Part shown: positions 1 through 5,582 of the stretch, one piece after another
Layout: every line of letters starts with the position of its first letter
Position numbering within the stretch: position 1 is the first letter of the stretch
Notes under the pieces: model-generated
The model's database searches: none
What the model saw: only the letters and a program-made list of their open reading frames with translations
What the model was told of the DNA's origin: nothing
Origin: Candidatus Bipolaricaulota bacterium
GTDB lineage: Bacteria > Bipolaricaulota > Bipolaricaulia > UBA7950 > UBA9294
DNA length: 6,808 bases
Direction of reading: 5' to 3'
Assembly (NCBI GenBank): GCA_030612565.1
Contig: JAUWNQ010000027.1
Span: 1-6,808 of the forward strand
Made by a program: the position numbers and the translations under genes

Positions 1-1359
1 GTCGGCTGCGGTAACAACGAGGGAGGTGCTGCACTCGGATGACCCTTGCGCGATGGCGATGACGTTGATCCGGGCCCGGCCGAGGGTCCCAAAGAGGCGG
101 GCGGCGACCCCCGGTGTGCCGCGCATACCAGCGCCGACCACGGTCACGACGACGACATCATCGAGGGACCAAATCCGGTCGATATCCCGGCGTGCGAGTT
201 CATGTTCAAGCTCCTCCTCCAGGGTGCGGATGACATGCGTGACAGCGCTCGTGGGAATGACGAAGCAGATCGACTGCTCCGACGAGGCCTGCGAGATCAT
301 CAGCACGCTTGTCCCCTGACTGGCGACCGCGGCAAATGTGCGTGCCGCAATCCCAGGGACGCCGATCATTCCCCTCCCCTCCACGGTTACCATGCTCAAG
401 TGATGGATGGCGGTGACGGCCTTAACCGTGCCGTGCGTGTTCCTCGATTCCCGGACGATGCGGGTGCCGGGCCGCTCCGGGTGAAACGTGTTCTTCACCC
501 ACAGTGGGATCTCCCGCTCGATCACCGGCCGGATCGCGCGTGGGTGGAGGACCTTCGCCCCGAAGTAGGCTAGCTCGCCGACCTCGCTGTAAGAGAGTAT
601 GGGGATCACGCGAGCATCGGGGACGATGCGGGGATCGGCGGTCATCACCCCGTCGACATCGGTGAACGTCCAGACCTCGTCGGCGTTTAAACAGTCCCCT
701 AGAATGGCGGCGGTGTAGTCACTCCCTCCTCGCCCGAGCGTCGTCGTCACCCCGTCCTCGGTCGCCCCGATAAACCCGGCCAAAACAGGGATCGCCCTCC
801 GCTCAAATAGCGGAGTCAATAGCGCTGTGACCCGAGCGCGGGTCAGTTTCATGAGCGGCACCGCGTTCTGGAAGGTCCTGTCGGTGACGATCAGGCGAGT
901 AGCGTCGAGCTCCTCGCTCTCTTCTCCCATTAGGCGCAGGAGGGCAGCGAGGATACGGGCGGAGACCCGTTCGCCGAGCGAGGTAACGGCGTCCATAGCC
1001 CGCGGGGTCACCTCGCCGAGGACACGGATGCTGTGGCAGAGTGTGGTGAACTCGGAGAGACATTCGTCTACGCGCCTCAATAGGTTAGAGCGCTCCATCC
1101 CTTCAGGAAACAAGGAATCTATCACTCGATGATGGTGGGCCTGCAGCTCGGCAGCGACGGTGCGGTATGTATGATCGTCCCCATTGGCGGCGGTCAGCGC
1201 CCCGCGGGTCAGTCCGTCGGTCACCCCGCTCATTGCCGAGACAACGACGACCGCCCCGTCCCGTTCTTTATTCTCCTTCGCAACGATCTTGGCGACCTGG
1301 GTGAGCGCGTCAGCACTCCCGACAGAGGTCCCACCAAACTTCATGACAAGAGGGCTCAT
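1..1359 (-). CDS. lysC: Aspartate kinase, ThrA-type with two ACT domains (3' end cut by window edge)
   Basis: Phosphorylates L-aspartate to aspartyl phosphate, the first step toward lysine, methionine and threonine, in the cytosol. Translating the minus strand from ATG 1359 gives 453 codons without a stop; only a short C-terminal tail should be missing. The kinase domain shows MKFGGTSVG (residues 6-14), SLGERVSARILAA (128-139), GRGGSDYTAAILG (210-222) and TDVDGVMTADPR (233-244). The regulatory part carries two ThrA-like ACT units: EGRGMIGVPG with ISQASSEQSI (Gln357), and GAGMRGTPG with IAQGSSECS (Gln438). In plant AK-HSDH the equivalent glutamines bind threonine, so threonine feedback is a reasonable inference. 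The start is supported by AAGGAGG seven bases upstream and by the ATGA overlap with the preceding homoserine dehydrogenase gene. Whether the protein ends just past position 1 or is fused to something cannot be seen. The symbol is generic; the sequence resembles the kinase half of ThrA more than classical LysC. Confidence 0.95.
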   Translation of the reverse strand, partial: MSPLVMKFGGTSVGSADALTQVAKIVAKENKERDGAVVVVSAMSGVTDGLTRGALTAANGDDHTYRTVAAELQAHHHRVIDSLFPEGMERSNLLRRVDECLSEFTTLCHSIRVLGEVTPRAMDAVTSLGERVSARILAALLRLMGEESEELDATRLIVTDRTFQNAVPLMKLTRARVTALLTPLFERRAIPVLAGFIGATEDGVTTTLGRGGSDYTAAILGDCLNADEVWTFTDVDGVMTADPRIVPDARVIPILSYSEVGELAYFGAKVLHPRAIRPVIEREIPLWVKNTFHPERPGTRIVRESRNTHGTVKAVTAIHHLSMVTVEGRGMIGVPGIAARTFAAVASQGTSVLMISQASSEQSICFVIPTSAVTHVIRTLEEELEHELARRDIDRIWSLDDVVVVTVVGAGMRGTPGVAARLFGTLGRARINVIAIAQGSSECSTSLVVTAAD

Positions 1360-2468
1360 CCCAGTTCCTCCTTGCGCTCGATTCGCTTTGCAAGCTCGAT
1401 GGTGTCTCCCAACACGCCCGCCGCGGTCACCTGCGGACCGGCGCCCGGACCGGAGACGACGAGTGGGTACGACGCATACCGCTCAGTATGGAAGGAGACG
1501 GCGTTCTCCGGGCCTTGCAGCCCCCCAAGTGCACTCTCCTTCTTCACTTCCTCCACCCCGACCGCTCCCCCAGTCGGACCGATGCGAGCCACGTAGCGAA
1601 GGACCCGTCCCCTCGACCGTGCTCCTCTAATCCGATGGGCGTAATCCTCATCGAGTGTAGCGGCAGCAGAGAGGAATCCGTCCACGGAGAGCAAAGCAAG
1701 ATCTGGGTGGTAGAGCGGCTCAACGGTGATCTCGCCCTCATCGATCGGCCAGTCAGCGGTACGGGCGAGGATGAGCGCCTTGCGGACGACGTCTTGTCCA
1801 CTCAGGTCCTCACGCGGATCGGGCTCGGTGTACCCCAAGGCGCGGGCCTGTGTAATGGCAACCGAATAGGGGGTGCCGCGCATGAGCTGCGTGCAGAGGT
1901 AGGCGAGCGTCCCGCTTAAGACGCCCTCGATCGAAGTGATTCGATCGCCGGTCGCGAGCAGGTTACGGAGGGTAGAGATGATCGGAAGGCCCGCCCCAAC
2001 CGTCGCCTCGTAGCGCAGAAGAGGGTGCGCGAAGAGCGGTTCTGCCTCGGCCCACGGACCAGTGAGAGGGAGCTTGTTGGCGAAGACGATTCCGCATCTG
2101 GCCGCGAGGGCCTCTTTCAGGAGGGGGACCGTCTTCGCGGAGGCCGTTGCGTCGACGAGTATCATCCCCGGTTGGAGGTAGGAATCGATCTCCCTGAGCG
2201 GCAGAGCCCCGTCCAACCCGCCGAACGATCGCCCCGCGGCCTTCGCTCGTTGGGCCTCCGTAAGGAGAAGGTCCGTTAGACCTCCACGGTCAAGGAGGGC
2301 GCCGGTACTATCCGCCAATCCAACGATGGTGAAACGGATGCCCGCCTCTCGCTGCAACGCCTCTCTGATAGAGAGGATCTGTTGCAAGAGCGCACCCCCT
2401 ACCCTTCCCATACCCAGGAGGACCAAAGGAACCTCCTTGATCTTTCGGCCGGCCTCATTCACTCTCAC
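1356..2468 (-). CDS. hom: Homoserine dehydrogenase, stand-alone, ThrA-like, no ACT domain
   Basis: Reduces aspartate semialdehyde to homoserine with NAD(P)H, the branch point to threonine and methionine. Numbered from the GTG start (370 aa): dinucleotide-binding loop GMGRVGG (19-25) after a beta strand, FANK with the likely catalytic lysine (129-132), GAGLPII, SGTLAYL, and the substrate-site block GYTEPDPREDLSGQDVVRK (212-230). The C-terminus ends with the ThrA-like GAGPQVTAAGVLGD block, and no ACT domain follows. An ATG at 2525 would add 19 residues. I prefer GTG 2468 because GGGAGGT lies five bases upstream, the nucleotide-binding strand then falls at the usual distance from the N-terminus, and ATG 2525 lies in the loop of a terminator-like hairpin. 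It overlaps the downstream aspartate kinase by four bases (ATGA), so the two are probably translationally coupled. Confidence 0.93.
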   Translation of the reverse strand: MRVNEAGRKIKEVPLVLLGMGRVGGALLQQILSIREALQREAGIRFTIVGLADSTGALLDRGGLTDLLLTEAQRAKAAGRSFGGLDGALPLREIDSYLQPGMILVDATASAKTVPLLKEALAARCGIVFANKLPLTGPWAEAEPLFAHPLLRYEATVGAGLPIISTLRNLLATGDRITSIEGVLSGTLAYLCTQLMRGTPYSVAITQARALGYTEPDPREDLSGQDVVRKALILARTADWPIDEGEITVEPLYHPDLALLSVDGFLSAAATLDEDYAHRIRGARSRGRVLRYVARIGPTGGAVGVEEVKKESALGGLQGPENAVSFHTERYASYPLVVSGPGAGPQVTAAGVLGDTIELAKRIERKEELG

Positions 2469-2479
2469 GGTGACCTCCC
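2466..2479 (-). promoter_or_regulatory. Ribosome binding site that decides the hom start (GTG 2468)
   Basis: On the minus strand GGGAGGTCACC directly precedes GTG at 2468-2466; the core GGAGG has a spacer of five. The upstream ATG at 2525 has only a weak AGAGGA ten bases ahead of it, inside the 5' arm of the attenuator-like hairpin. Confidence 0.75.
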
Positions 2480-2504
2480 AGCTATTTCCCTTCGCCTTCA
2501 CGCC

Positions 2505-2540
2505 AAAAAGAAAGACCACAGGCATATGCCCGCAGTCCTC
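2505..2540 (-). terminator. Intrinsic terminator in the hom leader, likely transcription attenuator
   Basis: Read on the minus strand, the arm 2540-2528 (GAGGACUGCGGGC) pairs without interruption with 2523-2511 (GCCUGUGGUCUUU). That is 13 pairs, several of them G-U, closed by an AUAU tetraloop at 2527-2524. One C and then UUUUU (2509-2505) follow. This is the form of a Rho-independent terminator, yet it stands 36 bases before the preferred hom start and downstream of a promoter. A terminator inside an amino-acid operon leader is the signature of attenuation. The mechanism (ribosome stalling or other) is inferred. Confidence 0.72.
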
Positions 2541-2546
2541 TGCGCC

Positions 2547-2570
2547 GCTCTATCTATGGTAAGACAGAGC
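2547..2570 (-). promoter_or_regulatory. Leader hairpin upstream of the attenuator (pause or competing hairpin)
   Basis: On the minus strand GCUCUGUCU (2570-2562) pairs with AGAUAGAGC (2555-2547), nine pairs including one G-U, with a UACCAU loop. It begins three bases after the stop of the candidate leader peptide and ends six bases before the terminator stem. CUCUGU (2569-2564) can also pair with GCAGAG (2543-2538), which overlaps the 5' arm of the terminator. That gives a possible but short antiterminator. Spacing and order resemble the 1:2 hairpin of classical attenuators. Confidence 0.5.
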
Positions 2571-2573
2571 TGG

Positions 2574-2627
2574 CTAAACCGGCGTCGTGTAAATACCGCG
2601 AGAAAGGGTGTCGACAAGGTCGACCAT
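2574..2627 (-). CDS. Possible threonine leader peptide (17 codons)
   Basis: A short ORF inside the hom-aspartate kinase leader encodes MVDLVDTLSRGIYTTPV and stops at TAG 2576-2574. It holds three Thr codons and one Ile codon, with Ile-Tyr-Thr-Thr close to the stop, immediately ahead of the hairpin pair described separately. AAGGG lies eight bases before the ATG. An in-frame ATG at 2666 would give 30 codons, almost without a 5' leader. Thr enrichment is weaker than in the enterobacterial thr leader, so a stalling role is a hypothesis. The alternative is that the ORF is chance and the leader is controlled another way. Confidence 0.4.
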   Translation of the reverse strand: MVDLVDTLSRGIYTTPV

Positions 2628-2644
2628 CAGCGTAACCCTTTTCT
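2601..2644. repeat. Nested inverted repeats in the hom leader
   Basis: AGAAAGGGT (2601-2609) is mirrored by ACCCTTTTCT (2635-2644), with one extra T. Directly inside lies GTCGAC-AAG-GTCGAC (2610-2624), a self-complementary hexamer repeated after three bases that can fold as a tight hairpin. It overlaps the first half of the candidate leader peptide. It could be an RNA stem in the leader or a DNA operator; nothing here decides between them. Confidence 0.4.
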
Positions 2645-2675
2645 TCCCCCCTCTCGCTTCGATCATGTTGGAAAC

Positions 2676-2704
2676 AGCATACAGGGGATTCTCCCTTTCG
2701 TCAA
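2676..2704 (-). promoter_or_regulatory. Sigma70-type promoter for the hom-aspartate kinase operon
   Basis: On the minus strand TTGACG (2704-2699, five of six to the -35 consensus) is followed after exactly 17 bases by TATGCT (2681-2676, four of six to the -10 consensus). Transcription would begin near 2669. This leaves a leader of about 200 nt before GTG 2468 that contains the candidate leader peptide and attenuator. Confidence 0.6.
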
Positions 2705-2830
2705 GAGGAAGAGGTGGCAAGGGCGAGGTGTGATCGCATGCTAAGCAAGAATAGCTCTACTTCCTGCAGACAGTGGGCTTAAGTTCCATCTGGTTGCACC
2801 GGTTCATTGCGTAGTTCTGAGGAGCATGGT

Positions 2831-3169
2831 ATGAAGATTACGACAACGCACATTCTGATGATGTTTCTATCCATTGTGGTCGGCGTTGCGCTGATCTATG
2901 CCGGGCTGTTTGCGGGCTGGGGATTGGTTTGGGCGCCGGGAGGAACCTTCTTTGTCGCTATAGGCGTGGGAGCAGGATTGCTGACGTTGGCGTGGAAACT
3001 TTCAGGGCGAGTGGGTGCTATCTTGCGACGGCCGCTGGTCAGCATTCTGATCCTGGGTACCATATTGATGCTGATGGCCTTGACCGTGTACCTGGGAATC
3101 GTCGTGGTGCTTAGGAGAGGCTGGTCTGGGAGGGGCGGCTGGAGCGCCGCGAGGGGCTCTTCTTGCTGA
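2831..3169 (+). CDS. Small three-helix membrane protein, unknown function, tail probably chimeric
   Basis: I do not recognise this 112-residue protein. It has three hydrophobic stretches, at about residues 8-31, 38-56 and 69-94. A charged LRR follows the last one, and the tail of about 16 residues is rich in Gly, Arg, Trp and Ser. I start it at ATG 2831 because TGAGGAG stands six bases upstream; the upstream in-frame start at 2807 has no such site. From about 3115 the same DNA, in the next frame, encodes the C-terminal piece of MnmE. The tail of this protein is therefore probably read out of frame through foreign sequence, and the original C-terminus may have been lost. It points away from the hom operon and has no clear partner. 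Confidence 0.6.
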   Translation: MKITTTHILMMFLSIVVGVALIYAGLFAGWGLVWAPGGTFFVAIGVGAGLLTLAWKLSGRVGAILRRPLVSILILGTILMLMALTVYLGIVVVLRRGWSGRGGWSAARGSSC

Positions 3170-3369
3170 ACATCCGGGGAAAAGATCTCTTGCAGCGGAC
3201 GCGGGAGTCTCTGGAGAGAACCCTGGCCGATGCTAAAGGAGGGGCGACGGTGGACTTTCTGGCGGTGGGGCTGGAAGAGGTCTTGGAGATCCTCGGTGAA
3301 CTGACCGGGGAGAATCTCTCAGAAGAGGCCATCGATCGAATATTCTCTAACTTCTGTGTGGGGAAGTAA
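3115..3369 (+). pseudogene. mnmE: MnmE (tRNA modification GTPase) C-terminal remnant
   Basis: Reading from GAG 3115 to the stop at 3367-3369 gives 84 codons matching the C-terminal helical part of MnmE. Visible are GLFLLNIRGKDLLQRTRESLE, then GELTGENLSEEAIDRIF, and finally SNFCVGK, the family's hallmark C-(I/V)-G-K terminus with its conserved cysteine. MnmE is normally about 450 residues, and with MnmG it modifies U34 of certain tRNAs. Its N-terminal domain and GTPase domain are absent. A TAG at 3112-3114 closes this frame directly upstream, and the DNA before it encodes an unrelated membrane protein in another frame. TTG 3163 with GAGGGG six bases ahead could start a 68-residue product, but without the GTPase domain it would lack the enzyme's activity. 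I read it as a relic left by recombination or deletion. Confidence 0.8.
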
Positions 3370-3395
3370 CCACTACTTATACACTTAATTTCAAT

Positions 3396-4580
3396 CTATG
3401 GCTTAGTTGTCGACTGATGCCGGACAATTTGCCGGTAAAATTTGCGATTAATTACCCAAATATTGGCATCCTCTTCCGCTTGTAACGTCTCTGAGCCCTG
3501 CTCCATCGGTGTAAACTCAATCTGATAATCGCTCGCCTTGGGCTTGCCCAATGCCTTCCATCGCTCGTAAATTTCGCGTAGCTCATGGTAAAGTTTCTCG
3601 TCCCCGCACAATCGGATCTTCTCCTGCTTATACTGGATGGCAATAACCCCCCTTTCTTTGTCCCAAAGCCCTAATCCTCGATAGTAGAAGGCACGAGCGT
3701 CGGCAAGAATGAGAAAATAAGGAAAGCCATAGCTCAGCCAATCCCCTATCCTCTCTACTTCTTCGTATATCTTGGCCAATCCGGGGAATAGAGGATACTC
3801 TTTACCTTCCTCTTCGATCTCCCCCTGAGGAGGCGCAGACCAGAGCTCGGCATTGAGCTCACCTTGAATCGTGATCGTCGGACCATACCAGGATATCCCG
3901 ACGACTCGGCCAAAGATCTTCCCATCGGCCCGCCATATCCTGGTTAGGGGAGCATAGGTCCCCCCATGCCGGAGCGGCACCAACATGAAACCGTTGGGAG
4001 CCAGTTGATCTACCCAATGGGGGGAGATATCGGGGCAGCCGATGTCCACCTCGATGCGGTCATAAGGGGCATGCTCCTTATGACCGTAGAACCCATCTTG
4101 AGCTAAAAGATGGATGCCCCCATAGCCCGCTTCTGCAAGCACGGCGTGGCGCTCCTGGATAAGGCCCGGCTGCCAGTCCAAGGAGGTGACCAGCTCTTGC
4201 TCCCCCACCATCTCGGCGATCAGGGCGGTGCCATAGCCACTGCCGGTTCCGATCTCCAGAACCTTCATACCCCTCTTTAAGTCAAGCAATTCAAGTTTCA
4301 TAACCGTCAGGGCCGGTTGCGATGAAGAGGAGGGGAAAGGGCTTGCCCGGATCAAAAGCCCCTCATCGGAGTAGATCTTCTGTAATGACTCAGGGTCGGG
4401 GTGTTGGTGATCAAAAGGTCTCCATCTCCACCGCTTGCCAAAACACTCCACATTTCCCTTCTCGTCCTGTTCATTCCACCCTCTCAGGAACCGATGTCTT
4501 AGGACGCGGCGAAATACATCCTCGACTTCAGGGCGATCGATCTTGAGTTCTGCAATATAATGCTCTAGAAATCTTTCCAT
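3396..4580 (-). CDS. Protein-L-isoaspartate O-methyltransferase homologue with long C-terminal extension
   Basis: 394 residues from ATG 4580. SSSSQPALTVMKLELL (84-99) matches the PCMT substrate-side helix. VLEIGTGSGYGTAL (107-120) is the SAM-binding motif I, and QDGFYGHKEHAPYDRIEV (161-178) with DQLAPNGFMLVPL (191-203) completes the Rossmann core. Typical repair PCMTs stop at about 210-220 residues; here about 180 more follow, plus a longer N-terminal lead of about 80. The usual VTAA after APYDRI is changed to VDIGCP. PCMTs methylate isoaspartyl or aspartyl carboxylates. Extended homologues are known in some RiPP clusters, where they act on a dedicated peptide. The start is coupled to the upstream gene: GTGATGG lets its TGA stop share the A of ATG 4580. 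GTG 4583, nine bases after GGAGGAGGG, is an equally good start. Confidence 0.85.
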   Translation of the reverse strand: MERFLEHYIAELKIDRPEVEDVFRRVLRHRFLRGWNEQDEKGNVECFGKRWRWRPFDHQHPDPESLQKIYSDEGLLIRASPFPSSSSQPALTVMKLELLDLKRGMKVLEIGTGSGYGTALIAEMVGEQELVTSLDWQPGLIQERHAVLAEAGYGGIHLLAQDGFYGHKEHAPYDRIEVDIGCPDISPHWVDQLAPNGFMLVPLRHGGTYAPLTRIWRADGKIFGRVVGISWYGPTITIQGELNAELWSAPPQGEIEEEGKEYPLFPGLAKIYEEVERIGDWLSYGFPYFLILADARAFYYRGLGLWDKERGVIAIQYKQEKIRLCGDEKLYHELREIYERWKALGKPKASDYQIEFTPMEQGSETLQAEEDANIWVINRKFYRQIVRHQSTTKP

Positions 4581-5299
4581 CACGGCATGTAACCCTCCTC
4601 CAAGATCTCTTTCCAATCATTTATTATGGGCTCCCACATTGGAAGGTAGGCTTCACGGAAACGAGCTTGCTCTTCTTTAGTTAGAATATTCTCACAGAGT
4701 TGCTCACCCAGGTCGGCATATGTATACCCCAGATCTCTATATAGGTCGAGAATTTGATCGATTTTGGCGGAAGCCAAATTCATATCGATCTCCTTTACGG
4801 CCATGATCTGTTCAAATTCTGATTCCAAACGAGTCAGTTGCGAACGGTTATCGAGGAATTTCTCGTGGTATTGTTTCCTTAACTCCTTGATCATTTTTAC
4901 TTGAGACTCCGTAAGCCCGATTTCACGTGCAAGTGTAAGGTGCCAAGTGAACATGTTAGGAGGTGGGAATGGGGTGCCGCTTAAGAGGGTTCCCCCTTCA
5001 GGATTACCTGGCGCATCGCGATGCCTTTGGAAAGCGGTGAATTGCAGTTCCGAGAGTATAGTATACGCCACTTGATGTACCTCCACAAACATGTGGCCTA
5101 TATCTCGGTATATCGCAAGATCTTTGTCAACTGTCCCCTTCACTCCTTCATAATCATCCGTCCGTAAGGTGTTCTCATATTCCAATGCCGTGTGAATGAA
5201 CTGTGCATGGCAACGTTCGCTCTGAACATCATGCGCATCTTTGCAATGCAGCCCAGCGGATGCTGTTCCACGATTGTCCCAGTTACCGCCAGCTTGCAT
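4580..5299 (-). CDS. Helical protein with two related Spy/CpxP-like (LTXXQ) units, no signal peptide
   Basis: 239 residues. The second half resembles the Spy/CpxP fold: IGLTESQVKMIKELRKQY (127-144), long charged helices, then ILTKEEQARFREAY (205-218), the two LTxxQ-type boxes of that family. The first half repeats the pattern: DKDLAIYRDIG (58-68) aligns with DQILDLYRDLG (181-191) at a constant offset of 123, and ILSEL...FTAFQRH with ILTKEEQARFREAY. A Gly/Pro linker (about 96-115) joins them. Spy and CpxP are periplasmic, but this N-terminus (MQAGGNWDNRGTAS) is no signal peptide, and a TGA two codons upstream closes the frame, so the product looks cytosolic. Start ATG 5299 follows AAAGGTG closely. 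The stop overlaps the methyltransferase start, so the two are probably made together. Family assignment is by pattern only; function unknown. Confidence 0.7.
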   Translation of the reverse strand: MQAGGNWDNRGTASAGLHCKDAHDVQSERCHAQFIHTALEYENTLRTDDYEGVKGTVDKDLAIYRDIGHMFVEVHQVAYTILSELQFTAFQRHRDAPGNPEGGTLLSGTPFPPPNMFTWHLTLAREIGLTESQVKMIKELRKQYHEKFLDNRSQLTRLESEFEQIMAVKEIDMNLASAKIDQILDLYRDLGYTYADLGEQLCENILTKEEQARFREAYLPMWEPIINDWKEILEEGYMP

Positions 5300-5340
5300 C
5301 GTTCACCTTTCCTCTCATATTGACACGCGTACTCTTGCAT

Positions 5341-5367
5341 GCTATAGCTATGAAGCTCCCCGATCAA
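5341..5367 (-). promoter_or_regulatory. Weak candidate promoter for the helical-repeat/PCMT pair
   Basis: On the minus strand TTGATC (5367-5362) is followed after 15 bases by TATAGC (5346-5341). This would give a leader of about 35 nt before ATG 5299. The spacing is short and each box matches four of six, so it is only suggestive. Confidence 0.25.
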
Positions 5368-5557
5368 GTTCACCTGGCTCGACCGCTTCCTGCAGTTTCA
5401 TCGCGACAAGGCTGGGCGCTGGATTCCCCTCCAGGACCTTGATGCTGCCACCGAGAACCGGGGTCAGGAATTGCACCCCGACAGCGCTGATGGTAAGCTG
5501 ATCACACGACCGGGTTGTTTTGCATCGCACACCGGTGAAGTGGAAGGAATAAGTCAT
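5348..5557 (-). CDS. Small hypothetical ORF (69 aa) upstream of the helical-repeat gene
   Basis: I do not recognise this product. From ATG 5557 it reads MTYSFHFTGVRCKTT, then a stretch of alternating hydrophobic and small residues (LTISAVGVQFLTPVLGGSIKV) and EGNPAPSLVAMKLQEAVEPGEL. Codon choice in the central part ends mostly in G or C, as in a real GC-rich gene. There is no ribosome binding site ahead of ATG 5557 or of the in-frame ATG 5599. It ends 48 bases before the start of the helical-repeat gene on the same strand, so it could be the first gene of that operon, or the remaining end of a larger gene that has been lost. Confidence 0.3.
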   Translation of the reverse strand: MTYSFHFTGVRCKTTRSCDQLTISAVGVQFLTPVLGGSIKVLEGNPAPSLVAMKLQEAVEPGELDRGAS

Positions 5558-5582
5558 AGTGTTAGGCAGAAGGTCTAACCAA

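Larger units (their letters stand above)
2469..2830. other. Intergenic control region between hom and the small membrane gene
   Basis: About 360 bases without a protein gene of normal size. The left two thirds hold the minus-strand operon promoter, nested inverted repeats, a possible leader peptide, and two hairpins including the attenuator. Between about 2705 and 2815 I see no convincing promoter for the plus-strand gene and no other structure; only its ribosome binding site at 2818-2824 is clear. Confidence 0.7.

Noticed and set aside
46..573. Plus-strand 175-codon ORF
   Set aside because: Antisense shadow of the aspartate kinase reading frame, whose motifs cover this whole stretch.
1129..1630. 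Plus-strand ORFs opposite the aspartate kinase/hom junction
   Set aside because: Low-complexity Pro/Ser/Arg-rich shadows of the two recognised enzymes.
2469..2669. T-box riboswitch in the hom leader
   Set aside because: No recognisable T-box sequence or specifier-loop arrangement; the hairpins fit simple attenuation better.
2382..2744. Plus-strand 120-codon ORF
   Set aside because: Runs across the hom 5' end, attenuator and leader on the opposite strand; composition is not protein-like.
3163..3369. Functional small gene starting at TTG 3163
   Set aside because: The homology to MnmE continues upstream of this codon, so the fragment is a truncated copy; the GAGGGG ahead is probably chance.
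3370..3395. Bidirectional terminator between the converging mnmE remnant and PCMT gene
   Set aside because: Only 26 bases and no stem of useful length.
5140..5373. Minus-strand 77-codon ORF as the true N-terminus of the helical-repeat gene via frameshift
   Set aside because: It shows no signal peptide and no Spy-like pattern, while the first repeat unit continues in the main frame from about residue 31; no reason to invoke a frameshift.
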